Assembly (NCBI GenBank): GCA_021769725.1
Contig: JAETSI010000005.1
Coordinates: 1 to 64,000, forward strand
DNA from: Oscillospiraceae bacterium
Lineage (GTDB): Bacteria; Bacillota; Clostridia; Oscillospirales; Ruminococcaceae
Length of the DNA stretch: 64,000 nucleotides
Direction: 5' to 3'
Positions 16,649 through 25,835 of this stretch are shown piece by piece (positions within the stretch are counted from its first letter, which is position 1; every line of letters starts with the position of its first letter). The translations under genes were made by a program, and so were the position numbers. The notes below the pieces were generated by a model. The model was not told the DNA's origin. It saw nothing but the letters and a program-made list of their open reading frames with translations, and searched no databases.

Positions 16649-17308
16649 TCATATAGTCCATTTTATCCCTTTAGCGATCCTTTTCTCAGGTTCATTAAAG
16701 TGCCCGCCCTCGTTCCATTCAAGGATATGACGAGACACATTTTTATTGTTACATACAAGCTCATACTGCATGCGTGTGCAGTCCCCTACTGTTGCCATTA
16801 CAGGATTTTTCGTCTTTTCTTCACGATTTCCGAGGCTAAGATACACAGAGCTGTCATGCGGTGCAGAATGACTCTCCGCATAGCTTATCCAGTTCCCGAA
16901 CCACATCGAACTGGAGCAGCTTATAACTCCGCTGAAAATTTGACTCTCATAAAACGCCCACAAGCTGAAAAGTCCTGCAAGGGAATATCCGCAGATGATT
17001 CGCTTGCCAATGAAACCGTATTCTTGCTCGCAGTGTGGTATACATTCATTCATCAGCCATTCAAGCGTATTTCGTCCACCACCTGAGAAAAATTGCTTCT
17101 TGTTGAGTTCAAACTCCCATGGTGAGAATGCGCTGTTCCAGTCCTGAACTTCAAAAACGACATAGTTACACTTTACGTCCTCGCACAAGGCGAGGACTTT
17201 TTCCATTGCTTCTGTACGGTTTTCCATTTCTCCCCAGTATATCGTGGGAAGATCAGCTCCGTTTATTATGATATGGCAGTTTATGCCGCTGATTATTGTC
17301 ACTCTCAT
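16649..17308 (-). CDS. Alpha/beta-hydrolase, esterase-like
   Basis: A 219-aa protein with the layout of esterase D / enterobactin-esterase-like hydrolases: a beta-strand start (MRVTIISGINCHIIINGADLP), nucleophile elbow GYSLAGLFSLWAF (S at about 108) and the C-terminal histidine in EWNEGGHFNEPEKRI. It has no signal peptide, so it should act in the cytosol. The substrate is unknown. ATG 17308 is preceded by GAAAGAAC. It forms a two-gene unit with the 92-aa gene and sits downstream of the ABC-3C genes after a 206-nt gap. Confidence 0.7.
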   Translation of the reverse strand: MRVTIISGINCHIIINGADLPTIYWGEMENRTEAMEKVLALCEDVKCNYVVFEVQDWNSAFSPWEFELNKKQFFSGGGRNTLEWLMNECIPHCEQEYGFIGKRIICGYSLAGLFSLWAFYESQIFSGVISCSSSMWFGNWISYAESHSAPHDSSVYLSLGNREEKTKNPVMATVGDCTRMQYELVCNNKNVSRHILEWNEGGHFNEPEKRIAKGIKWTI

Positions 17309-17514
17309 TATAGTTCTTTCAGTTAACCTGACGAAATCAGTATGTGTCTTATTTTATATATCCGAATTCAGAGTCTAGAATGATTATAAGCGGTCCAAAG
17401 TGAATAATTAACTAATAAAGCAGCTAAGTATACAAAATGTGTTGAATCGCATGATATATGCCCTTATCGTCAATATACATTGATCCATTTTATATAATGA
17501 CGAAAAGACATTTC

Positions 17515-18036
17515 TTAGTTAGAGGTTTGTCCCCAAAAACGCCCGAACAATTCCTCTCCGTTCGATGCTAGTTTTAATACTGTATTTTTCTCAAGAATTT
17601 GGGCAGTCCTTGGCGTATATGAATCTTGTTTGTCAAGAGCTATTACAACTTGTTTTTCTGATGCAGCGTATTGTTCCATAATGCATTCAATTGCCTCATC
17701 CGAAATTTGCTTCAGTACTACAGAATCATGAACAAGAATTGGTAATTTGGTTAGATTTAAAACTGCGAGATCAAAAACAACCAAGCCCTTATAAGCAATT
17801 CCTGTTCCAGTATCATTAGGAGTAAAAAAGCGATATGCATTGCCGCTAAATGTTAAAGAAGGTGGGTTAAACTTTCCATCATAAATTATATCGTTTATAC
17901 GGCGCATTTCTCTGTTTATTAAATCAGACAAGACACCAAATTGCTTAATTTTAATATCATCAAGTTTGTGCTTGTCATTATCCTTTTGGATTTTAAGATC
18001 TGATAATTCCTCAAAAGCATCATTTTCTTTGTGCAT
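17515..18036 (-). CDS. DUF2326 ATPase, C-terminal fragment after frameshift
   Basis: 173 residues from the first ATG in this frame. The segment QFGVLSDLINREMRRINDIIYDG, then TFSGNAYRFFTPNDTGTGIAYKGLVVFDLAVLNLTKLPILVHDS, carries the DUF2326 C-terminal signature including the signature-like and Walker B regions of this SMC-like ABC family. On its own it lacks Walker A. The frame continues upstream of the ATG as VSVEKHADGLKELER, in line with the end of the upstream fragment, so restoring one base joins them into a 532-residue protein of normal family length. It is part of the broken ABC-3C ATPase gene with 18051-19130. Confidence 0.8.
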   Translation of the reverse strand: MHKENDAFEELSDLKIQKDNDKHKLDDIKIKQFGVLSDLINREMRRINDIIYDGKFNPPSLTFSGNAYRFFTPNDTGTGIAYKGLVVFDLAVLNLTKLPILVHDSVVLKQISDEAIECIMEQYAASEKQVVIALDKQDSYTPRTAQILEKNTVLKLASNGEELFGRFWGQTSN

Positions 18037-18050
18037 CCTTTCAAGTTCTT

Positions 18051-19130
18051 TTAGACCGTCTGCATGTTTTTCAACACTAACTTTGATAACTTAGGATTTT
18101 TTACAAGTTGTTTGAGCTGTTTTTCAAGGGAAGCAATCAGGGAATTATAGTCATCAATTTCTTTCTTAATGCGTGCATTTTCTTCCTGTAGTTCACGCCG
18201 AAAAATTGTAGCTAATTTCTTATGAAAGACTTCGACTTCTTCTAGTGCTGAAAGATTAACATTAGGAAAATAGTTTTCAAGTTCTCTGTATGTATCAGAT
18301 GTAACTGAAAATTTATAATCCAGGTTTTCATCTATTGTAGCAGCGCGACTCAAAAGACTACTTCTGTATCTTTTGGCTCTTGATAAGTCTTTCTTAATTT
18401 TAATAGCTTCTTCTGACGCGGTCGCATCTACATCTAAGAGATTGCTTTCAAGATCTTCTGCCAATTCTGTTAATTCACTTTCAATTCGGTTAATTTCTTT
18501 GAGATTTCGGCGATATTGAATTTTTCCAATCTTAGCAATATAATTCATGCTTTGTGCTTTTGAAAATGTCTTGTACGCTTCTTCAGATTGATCTGCTTGG
18601 TCTTTTATAGTTGAAATTGGAGCATACATATCAAACATTTTCAACAATGCAGTAGAGGCAGCAAGATCAGCTTCTTTTTGAAAAGCTTGGAGTGGTTTTT
18701 TCTCTGAACAGTTATCTTTTCCGTACGCACGTATGTAACGCCCAACAGCATCTCTAAAGGAAAGATCGTCTATTTCAAGACGCGACTGCTTTTTTAACCA
18801 TCGACAATAATCTGAAACCGACATCTTTTTTAACATTTCATATTCAGAATTGCATTGTTCTACTTCTCTTGATTCTGGCACTCTACGGGCATAATAATAT
18901 TTTTTATCACCGAACTCAAAAGTCCAACATATACGGTGTGCTTTAACGTTTTTAATTATATCTTCTTCACCTGCGTATGTATTTCCACCAAACACAAAGT
19001 CAATTATAAGCATAAATGTTGACTTGCCAATAGAATTTGTTCCTGTTGGCGTTCCAAGAACCACGCTTAAGCCATTATTGAAGCATATCCTTTTTTGATG
19101 AAATGCCTCACAGTAGATTTCACGCAACAT
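18051..19130 (-). CDS. DUF2326 ABC-type ATPase, N-terminal fragment (ABC-three-component system)
   Basis: 359 residues: N-terminal ATPase half with Walker A GTNSIGKSTF (near residues 31-40) inside FNNGLSVVLGTPTG, followed by a long coiled coil (200-350) as in SMC/Rad50-like proteins. It ends NPKLSKLVLKNMQTV-stop; the last nine residues are out of frame with the family. The break is at TCAAAGTT near 18085, where one extra A would continue into the DUF2326 C-terminal part. ATG 19130 has GTGGGAG upstream and overlaps the middle-component gene by 11 nt. With that gene and the HNH gene this is an ABC-3C conflict system whose ATPase is interrupted, unless the break is a sequencing error. Confidence 0.8.
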   Translation of the reverse strand: MLREIYCEAFHQKRICFNNGLSVVLGTPTGTNSIGKSTFMLIIDFVFGGNTYAGEEDIIKNVKAHRICWTFEFGDKKYYYARRVPESREVEQCNSEYEMLKKMSVSDYCRWLKKQSRLEIDDLSFRDAVGRYIRAYGKDNCSEKKPLQAFQKEADLAASTALLKMFDMYAPISTIKDQADQSEEAYKTFSKAQSMNYIAKIGKIQYRRNLKEINRIESELTELAEDLESNLLDVDATASEEAIKIKKDLSRAKRYRSSLLSRAATIDENLDYKFSVTSDTYRELENYFPNVNLSALEEVEVFHKKLATIFRRELQEENARIKKEIDDYNSLIASLEKQLKQLVKNPKLSKLVLKNMQTV

Positions 19131-19344
19131 AATATAATCTCCCACTTTGATGATTGAATCCAATTTTCTTCAGAATAAATAAGCAGTCAAGAGCTTCAAT
19201 ATATTCCGATAGTGATGTATTACTCTTAATCAACTCAAATAGATCTATTGGAGTCATATCAAATTCAGACAACAGATTTAGTATTAACGGTAAAAGTCGG
19301 AGGACGCTTTCTTTGTACGAAGTTATTTTATCTGGAAATCTCAT
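19120..19344 (-). CDS. ABC-three-component system middle component (small)
   Basis: A 74-aa protein: MRFPDKITSYKESVLRLLPLILNLLSEF, then LFELIKSNTSLSEYIEALDCLFILKKIGF and a closing GRLYYV. This winged-helix-like pattern (start with FPDK, end with a short YYV strand) matches the small middle components placed between effector and DUF2326 ATPase in ABC-3C systems; I cannot decide the numbered subtype. I chose ATG 19344 because GAGGTG precedes it. It overlaps the HNH gene by 17 nt and the ATPase gene by 11 nt, so the three are tightly coupled. Confidence 0.75.
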   Translation of the reverse strand: MRFPDKITSYKESVLRLLPLILNLLSEFDMTPIDLFELIKSNTSLSEYIEALDCLFILKKIGFNHQSGRLYYVA

Positions 19345-20140
19345 TGAACACCTCACAGTTCTGAACAAAAAACGCTGCTACTGCTTCACAAGCAGTTTGA
19401 TTAGTGGACACTGTTTTTCTTTTTATCAAAGCAGACATTTGATTAAAAATCTCTTCTTTATCTTTGGATAAAGTCGCCATTTTTAGATATACCGATCTAA
19501 CTTCTCCACAAAGAGCATTAAATACGAAACCGTTTTTCCCATCCTGTTCTCTGAACAAGTCTCGAATAAATGTGTAATACTGTGTGACAAAGCCTGTTAT
19601 CTTTGATAGAATCAGCGCATCCCTATCTTCGAATTTATCTGCCACATGAACAGGATTCATGTTCAATGCAGTCAACTCAGAAATAGGTGTTTTACATATA
19701 CAATCAACAATCGTTTTTAATTCGCTTTCCAAATACATTTCATCCACTGCATCGTGTAATGCATTTTGCTCCAAACGCCTCTTCTTGATAGATAGCAATG
19801 CTTCATAATCCTCTTTTGTTGTTTGATAATCTTGTATGCTATGGCAAGAATGACATAGGGCTATTTTGTTTTCAAAGTCTTCTGAGGTCTTTCCTAAACG
19901 TTCAAGATTGTGCAGAACAGCATATTGCTGTATTGTTGGACGATTAGGGTAGATATGAGCAATCTGAAAATTCTTATGTCTAGGCTTGGATTGAGTTCTT
20001 GACTGCAATTCTTTCCCACAAATCGGACAATGATACTCCACTTCCCTAAGAAACAACCTAACCTCTGCATCGTTCGGATCTTTCCTTGAAATATGATAAG
20101 GATCTTTCTCAATAAGTATGTCCAGTTCAAATTGCGTCAT
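19328..20140 (-). CDS. HNH-type effector protein of ABC-three-component system
   Basis: A 270-aa protein. The N-terminal nuclease-like domain has C38-x2-C41 (YHCPICGK), H62 in NFQIAHIYPNRP, and C96-x2-C99 (LCHSCHSIQD), a zinc-stabilised HNH. The C-terminal half (130-270) is helical, with LSKITGFVTQYYTFIRDLFREQ and a conserved-looking NALCGEVRSVYLKM, resembling the shared C-terminal domain of ABC-3C effectors. The expected role is to cut nucleic acid when released by the ATPase. ATG 20140 follows GAGGAGTGAG. It lies 46 nt after the PLD gene in the same direction, so it may be cotranscribed with the Ssp-like genes. Confidence 0.8.
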   Translation of the reverse strand: MTQFELDILIEKDPYHISRKDPNDAEVRLFLREVEYHCPICGKELQSRTQSKPRHKNFQIAHIYPNRPTIQQYAVLHNLERLGKTSEDFENKIALCHSCHSIQDYQTTKEDYEALLSIKKRRLEQNALHDAVDEMYLESELKTIVDCICKTPISELTALNMNPVHVADKFEDRDALILSKITGFVTQYYTFIRDLFREQDGKNGFVFNALCGEVRSVYLKMATLSKDKEEIFNQMSALIKRKTVSTNQTACEAVAAFFVQNCEVFNEISR

Positions 20141-20186
20141 TGGATTCTCACTCCTCTTCAGCCTGTTCTAGTTGTTTTGCAATACA

Positions 20187-21101
20187 CTAATTATGTATCC
20201 TCAATCGTTTTGAATAACTTGGGGTATCAATAGTTATAGCATCAATACCAAGATCTTGAATCCAATTCAATGTATTTGCTAAAAGCTCTTTGATTTCTTT
20301 TCGATAAGGTTTAGGGTCATTAATTACAGCATTATGTAATTCGCTTGTAATCGCTCCAAAATATGAAGTTTTATCAGGTATATTGTTAATAAAACTGTAT
20401 AGCCATAAAAACGGCTTACTCCACCTAAATGCTTCTTTTGCCTCTTCAATTGTAGGAATATGATCAAGCTCTAAAAATTCAAAAGCCCTTATATCATTAT
20501 AATCAGGATGTGATGAAAATGGAAAATCATACGTAAACAACACATCAATGACAGGATTAAATAATCTCTCAATTGAAATAGTCCATTTAACCTTTTTTTG
20601 TTCAGTTGTACCGCTTTTAAAAGCATTTTCATATTCTGATTTCATTTGAGTATAAATCTCATCGGTCATTAAAATCGAATCATCAAACAAACGGTTTATT
20701 TTTAATAAATCCATTGCTTCAAGGTCAGTAAAACTTGACAATTCATAATTGCCACGAGCATTCAATCCGATACCTCTTGAAGTCATATTTGCGCTTCCGA
20801 GGATACAACGCTTTCTATCAAAGATATATGTCTTGGCATGTAGATCAAATCTAACATACATTTGCCAACCATTAGATTTACAAAACTCATATAAATTTAA
20901 ATCAGTTGCTCCAGATAGTATATCTGACAAAAGAAATCTTACCATAACCCTTTTCTCTGATAACTTGTTCTTTATATTAGCTTCAATAAATTTCATAGCT
21001 GATTCTTTACAAAACGCTGATATGATATGTAAAGTCTCAGTTGAAGAAGCAACCTGATCAGCTATAACTTTTCTTGTTTCAACTGTTGTTAATAAACTCA
21101 T
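20187..21101 (-). CDS. Phospholipase D-like nuclease
   Basis: A 304-aa PLD-superfamily protein with one HKD motif: H88-x-K90-x4-D95 (LHAKTYIFD) followed by GSANMTSRGI (102-111). The second half (150-304) is unrecognised, ending in IQDLGIDAITIDTPSYSKRL. Single-HKD proteins of this type usually dimerise to form a nuclease, for example in restriction systems. It is the third of three genes after the phosphorothioation-like set. The gap to the upstream MORC-like gene is 16 nt and the ribosome site is GGGAG. A DNA-cutting role is inferred from context. Confidence 0.8.
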   Translation of the reverse strand: MSLLTTVETRKVIADQVASSTETLHIISAFCKESAMKFIEANIKNKLSEKRVMVRFLLSDILSGATDLNLYEFCKSNGWQMYVRFDLHAKTYIFDRKRCILGSANMTSRGIGLNARGNYELSSFTDLEAMDLLKINRLFDDSILMTDEIYTQMKSEYENAFKSGTTEQKKVKWTISIERLFNPVIDVLFTYDFPFSSHPDYNDIRAFEFLELDHIPTIEEAKEAFRWSKPFLWLYSFINNIPDKTSYFGAITSELHNAVINDPKPYRKEIKELLANTLNWIQDLGIDAITIDTPSYSKRLRIHN

Positions 21102-21117
21102 ACAGTTACTCCCAATC

Positions 21118-22944
21118 TTAATCTTGACTTAACGATTTATTATATTCAATCATGTAATCATAGATTTTATTATTTATTTTTCTAAATAACAAATCCATTG
21201 CATCTGGATAGCTTGTGCTTAATTCCTGAGTTGATTTAACAAAAGATGTTAATAATAACTGGAAGGCAATACGTTCATTATCATTTTCAAATACTTTTTT
21301 GACAAATGAATCATAAAAAGAATGGTCTTTATTTAAGGTAATTATTAGTACATTAGCAGCATAGGAATATGTCATAAAGTTCTCTGTTCTGCCCCTGAAT
21401 TCAGATTTAAACCTGACATTAGACAACATAAACTGATGGATCTGTTCATCACTAGGATCATCAAGACCCTCGTTTTTTAATTCCTCTTCAGCTTCTTTTT
21501 TCTTTTCGTCATCTGTTAAGGTCTCGTCATGAACAAATACATCTTCTCCAGAGTTTTGTTCCGCTTTATTAACTAAATTGCCTACATCTGAACTAACAGC
21601 AACATCTTCATCATCTTCCTGAGAAAACTTAATAGCTCTTATGGCTGAATTACGTTTATTCATTTTTTTTAATGTAGGATCAATTTCTTTATAAAGCTGC
21701 ATCCATAACGGCTGAACTTCTTCGCCTTCATAGTTCTTCATTTCATCTTCTGACATTGGCTTTAAATCAACATATTGCTTATTATTTGATATTCCAAAAA
21801 CTTCGTCAAGCTCGGAATCAAATAATATTTCGCATCCCCACCAACGTTGTTCAGGTTGATTATATATACCAAAAATACCAAATGATGAAAAATCAATTTC
21901 TCGTCCTTGTCTTATGATTGATATTCCTACATTATTTTTTATTCTCGAAGTCTGACCATAAGCAAAGCTTCCAGGTTTATTCGGAGATTTTAGTGCAGAT
22001 TTAGAATAATATTTTTCTTTCACAACAGAGTATTTTATCTTGATTTTTCCTGTAGCGACTTTGCCGTTCTTTTCATATTTTATCTCATATTCAATTTCTG
22101 TATCGCCTGCTTCATTTTTGAACGATTCAAACATACATTCTGTATATCCTTCAGACTCGTCATACGACTTAGAAATATAATTCGATTCTATAATAGAATC
22201 TTTTAAACAATCTTGAGCGGGCGACATAAGGTATAACGGATCATTAGGCAACAGAAGTTCAAAGCTTTTCGATACACGTTCGCATAAAGCTATTTTCACG
22301 GAGCCGTCATGCAAGAAATAACGATATTTCCTTCCTATATCTTCAGACATATGCCTAACACAGGTATTCCATTTTTTATGATCTACTCTGGTACATTTTG
22401 TCCATATGACAAGTGTTCCATGTTCACTAAAATCATATTGCTTTCCATCCTGTTTCCAATGAATATAGGTCTCATACTCCCTAGGAATGTCAGCTTTATT
22501 CGGTTTATCAAGTTCGTTTAAATCGTTATCTTTAATTTCATCAATATCCAGATGTGTATGCATACAATTATCAATACCATTCTGCCATGAGTATACATCT
22601 ACTCTGTTACAAACAAATACAGATGCTTGAGGCAAACCTACACCAAAACGTCCCATACCAGTTCTACTCACTTTATCAGAGTAGCCAATAGACAAGCAAT
22701 TGCTTAGTTTTTCATAATTCATTCCATCGCCATCATCTAAAAAAGCGAAACTTGCAATTTTTTTTTCAGATCCGCCTTCCGCGTTGACCAGTTTTTGTTC
22801 GCCTATAATAAAAACGTTCTTAGCATTTGCATCTATTGAATTATCTACAATCTCGGAAATTGCATTATATGTACTTTTATATCCGCTACTTTTTAAAGCA
22901 TCCACAAATGCCGCAGCGTGAACTATTCTACTTCCTTCAGACAT
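21118..22944 (-). CDS. GHKL/MORC-like ATPase
   Basis: A 608-aa protein with an N-terminal Bergerat ATP-binding fold: E31 and N35 in AISEIVDNSIDANA, the D-x-G-x-G motif in LDDGDGMNY (69-77), and the lid GMGRFGVGLPQAS (96-108). A transducer-like region follows (to about 380), then an acidic linker and a helical C-terminus. MORC-like ATPases act as ATP-driven clamps in several phage-defence systems. ATG 22944 (MSEGSRIVHAA) was chosen because GGAGG precedes it. The start is 5 nt after the helicase stop, so the two are coupled. It may correspond to one component of an SspFGH-type module, by position only. Confidence 0.8.
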   Translation of the reverse strand: MSEGSRIVHAAAFVDALKSSGYKSTYNAISEIVDNSIDANAKNVFIIGEQKLVNAEGGSEKKIASFAFLDDGDGMNYEKLSNCLSIGYSDKVSRTGMGRFGVGLPQASVFVCNRVDVYSWQNGIDNCMHTHLDIDEIKDNDLNELDKPNKADIPREYETYIHWKQDGKQYDFSEHGTLVIWTKCTRVDHKKWNTCVRHMSEDIGRKYRYFLHDGSVKIALCERVSKSFELLLPNDPLYLMSPAQDCLKDSIIESNYISKSYDESEGYTECMFESFKNEAGDTEIEYEIKYEKNGKVATGKIKIKYSVVKEKYYSKSALKSPNKPGSFAYGQTSRIKNNVGISIIRQGREIDFSSFGIFGIYNQPEQRWWGCEILFDSELDEVFGISNNKQYVDLKPMSEDEMKNYEGEEVQPLWMQLYKEIDPTLKKMNKRNSAIRAIKFSQEDDEDVAVSSDVGNLVNKAEQNSGEDVFVHDETLTDDEKKKEAEEELKNEGLDDPSDEQIHQFMLSNVRFKSEFRGRTENFMTYSYAANVLIITLNKDHSFYDSFVKKVFENDNERIAFQLLLTSFVKSTQELSTSYPDAMDLLFRKINNKIYDYMIEYNKSLSQD

Positions 22945-22949
22945 AATCT

Positions 22950-24653
22950 TTACCTCCAATATTCATCAAAGTGCTTAAAAGCATCATTTTCGTTATAAGA
23001 ATTTAAATTTTCTTTTACATCAATGAGAAGACACTCTGGATTTCCACCCATTTTAGGTCCACGTAATCCACGACCAATCATTTGACTATATAGAATAACC
23101 GATTTTGTTGGTCTTGTTATAAAAACACAACGTATATTTGTAGAGTCGAACCCAGTGGTTAATATTTCATAATTAATAATAATATTAACATTGGAATCTG
23201 GATCCTTAAAATCATTTATTGCTTTTTCTCTAGCATATGGATTCTTCATATCTCCATACACAAGAGAATTGTTTATGTTTAATATTTTCAAAAAAGCTGA
23301 TAATAACTGGGCATGTTGAAGCGAACAAGCAAATACTATAGTTGGTATTCCTTCTTCATCAAGTTTACGAAGTTCCTCAACTATTTTTGTATTACGTGCT
23401 TGGTTTAATCCTATTTTTTTTAATAATTCATCAGAATAATCATTATATCCTTCCTTCTTCAACTCAGCTCGTAATCTGCTTATTAATGAAGGATCGAGAT
23501 CATAATCTAGAACTTTTCGTTTTAACCTTGCAAGTATTCTTTGATCTTGAAAATAAGGGATAACTTCTTTACTACCTGAATAATTTGCTGCTTCATTTTT
23601 GTTGAGTGATATACTTATTACTTTATCAACATCAATTCCAATTATATGATCAAAACTTCCGCTAAACACTTCGTTTTCCTTGCTTATCGTTGTCGTTCTT
23701 CCGGGAGTAGCAGTTAAGCCAATAAACTGTTTCGAATAATCATATTGAAATGACATTAGCTTATCTATACATTCTTTATATTTTGAAGCTCCAGCTTTAT
23801 GAACTTCATCAAAAACAATCAGTGTTGCATGTTTATCAATATAATCAAATATGGGTTTGCCCATTTTTTTTAATAATGACTGAATAGATGTAAAAAGTAT
23901 TCCATCATTAAACTCGTTAGGATATCCATTCCACCCTTTATAAATATTGATATCCCTTTGTCCAAGGTGATACCAAACAGATTTAAAAGTTTGATACGCT
24001 TGCTTCAATAATTCATCTGAATGAGCAATCCATACTACGATCCCTTTGTCTTTTGATATAAAGTTGATATAGTGGGAAATAATATGCATTGTTGTTTTGG
24101 TCTTTCCTGTGCCCGTTGGCATATGAATCAAAATTTTGTATAATCCTTTTTCTTCATCATCTAAATCATTAATAGCTTGCTGTTTAATCATATACTGATA
24201 ATCATACAGTTCATTCATTCCCTTTACGTCATTCTTAATGAATTCTGAATTAGAATCATCAGTATTATTTATAAATTCATAATCAGTTATTAATAAAAGC
24301 TCACGAATAATATAATTATACAAATCGTTTTCTTTAAAAGGAATTTTGCTCAGTTTATCAGATAAGGAATAATAATCATCTGTTTTTATTCGATGTATTT
24401 TAGCTATATCACATAATTTATAGATTATTTTAATATCATTCAGAGATAAGAAGAAATTATTTTTAAATGTATCATTGTAGAATAAATCTAATCCATTAAC
24501 AGCTATTATTACATCAATTAGACTTTGTTTTATTTTTAGGGATTTACCATCAAATGACCACTCGACAAGAGAATCCTTTAAATTACCTAATAAACTATAT
24601 AGATAGCCTTCATCAAAATTACGCATAATCTGTATTAGTTTCTCATATGCCAT
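22950..24653 (-). CDS. Superfamily 2 DNA/RNA helicase
   Basis: A 567-aa SF2 (DEAD/RecQ/type III restriction-like) helicase. Motif I is HMPTGTGKTKT (near 173-183), motif II LIVFDEVHKAG (near 276-286), motif III LTATPGRT, motif V in ILTTGFDST and motif VI QMIGRGLRGP near the C-terminus. The first 150 residues are an unrecognised helical region. ATP-driven translocation on DNA is expected. Ribosome site AGGGGGAT; the gene begins 18 nt after the cysteine desulfurase gene and continues that operon. It is the first of the three genes that would serve restriction next to the modification-like genes. Confidence 0.85.
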   Translation of the reverse strand: MAYEKLIQIMRNFDEGYLYSLLGNLKDSLVEWSFDGKSLKIKQSLIDVIIAVNGLDLFYNDTFKNNFFLSLNDIKIIYKLCDIAKIHRIKTDDYYSLSDKLSKIPFKENDLYNYIIRELLLITDYEFINNTDDSNSEFIKNDVKGMNELYDYQYMIKQQAINDLDDEEKGLYKILIHMPTGTGKTKTTMHIISHYINFISKDKGIVVWIAHSDELLKQAYQTFKSVWYHLGQRDINIYKGWNGYPNEFNDGILFTSIQSLLKKMGKPIFDYIDKHATLIVFDEVHKAGASKYKECIDKLMSFQYDYSKQFIGLTATPGRTTTISKENEVFSGSFDHIIGIDVDKVISISLNKNEAANYSGSKEVIPYFQDQRILARLKRKVLDYDLDPSLISRLRAELKKEGYNDYSDELLKKIGLNQARNTKIVEELRKLDEEGIPTIVFACSLQHAQLLSAFLKILNINNSLVYGDMKNPYAREKAINDFKDPDSNVNIIINYEILTTGFDSTNIRCVFITRPTKSVILYSQMIGRGLRGPKMGGNPECLLIDVKENLNSYNENDAFKHFDEYWR

Positions 24654-24671
24654 ATTGTTATCCCCCTAAAA

Positions 24672-25823
24672 CTAAGAATTTTCCTCAATAAACTTTAAAA
24701 TTCTTGAAATCATTTTAAAATCATTATAAGAAGTATTATAACTCACACTAAATCTAACCGTTCCCGCCGGAAATGTATCTATAAACTTATGGGCATATGG
24801 AGCACAGTGTAAACCGCTTCTGAATGCTATATTGTTTTCGCTAAGTACTTGTCCAATTTCATCGCTGCTATATCCATCAAATAAGCATGATACAACTCCT
24901 ACACTATTTTCAGGTTTAAAATATGTTATGTTCTCATACTTGTCGAGAATATTACAAAGCTTGCAATAGTTCTCATGCTCCATTTTTCTGATATTATCTA
25001 CTCCGGTATCAAGTATCCATTTCAGCGAAGCATTTAATCCGGCGATAGCTGCTGTATTATGGCTACCTGCTTCAAATCGTTCAGGCAACGTCTTAGGCAT
25101 ATCCTGATTTGCAGATTCAATTCCAGTACCTCCGTATATTAAAGGAGGGAGTTTTGAGAGATTACTTCCAATAAATCCTGATATTCCGAGAGGACCGTAG
25201 AGCGTTTTGTGCCCTGCAAAAACTATGTAGTCATATATATTACTGCTAATATCTGTGTCGATTAATCCAGCAGTTTGACACATATCAGCTAATGTAATTG
25301 CATTATATTTTTTTGCTAAGGAAAAAATTTCTTCTATCGGGGCTATCGCCCCGATAACATTACTTGCATGACTAACAGTAACACAATATGGCTTATCTTT
25401 TTCAAACTGCTCTGCTATAGCATCCAGATCATAAACAAATCCTTCTTTTTTTACAATAAGCTGAATGATATTAAATTCCTTCAGGCACTGTAAATGGTGA
25501 AGTGTACGAGTAACGGCATTATGTTCAAGTGGAGAAATATACACATTTGCCCCTTTAGGTATATCAATACCGTTTAAAATTATATTGAGTGCCTCAGTTG
25601 CAGTATTTGTGAACACTACTTCTTTATTACTGCAATGGAAAAGCTGTAAAAGAAGTTGTCTTGTTTCGTAGGCAATATGACTTGCCTGCGACGATAACTT
25701 GTGTTGACCTCTTCCTAAACTCACTCCACAGTTTCGGCTGAATGTGTCCATAGCCTGATAAACGCACTCTGGCTTTGGATATGTAGTAGCTGCATTGTCA
25801 AAATAAGCGATTTTATCGGGCAT
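24672..25823 (-). CDS. Cysteine desulfurase (SspA-like)
   Basis: A 383-aa class V aminotransferase of the IscS/NifS/SufS type that releases sulfur from cysteine as a protein persulfide. Start DKIAYFDNAATTYPKPE; PLP lysine in AGHKTLYGPLG (near 205); the persulfide Cys in FRSGLHCAPYAHK (near 340), which lies in an SufS/Csd-like context. It is embedded between a large ATPase gene (12-nt gap) and the helicase gene, so its sulfur very likely goes to DNA or nucleic-acid modification by the neighbouring PAPS-reductase-like enzyme, the role of SspA or DndA. A housekeeping Fe-S role is less likely because no scaffold gene is near. Confidence 0.85.
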   Translation of the reverse strand: MPDKIAYFDNAATTYPKPECVYQAMDTFSRNCGVSLGRGQHKLSSQASHIAYETRQLLLQLFHCSNKEVVFTNTATEALNIILNGIDIPKGANVYISPLEHNAVTRTLHHLQCLKEFNIIQLIVKKEGFVYDLDAIAEQFEKDKPYCVTVSHASNVIGAIAPIEEIFSLAKKYNAITLADMCQTAGLIDTDISSNIYDYIVFAGHKTLYGPLGISGFIGSNLSKLPPLIYGGTGIESANQDMPKTLPERFEAGSHNTAAIAGLNASLKWILDTGVDNIRKMEHENYCKLCNILDKYENITYFKPENSVGVVSCLFDGYSSDEIGQVLSENNIAFRSGLHCAPYAHKFIDTFPAGTVRFSVSYNTSYNDFKMISRILKFIEENS

Positions 25824-25835
25824 CTTGGATCCTCC

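Noticed and set aside
18080-18092. Programmed -1 frameshift in the DUF2326 gene
   Set aside because: The site A-TCA-AAG lacks an X-XXY-YYZ heptamer and I see no strong stem directly after it; a deletion in an A run explains the break more simply.
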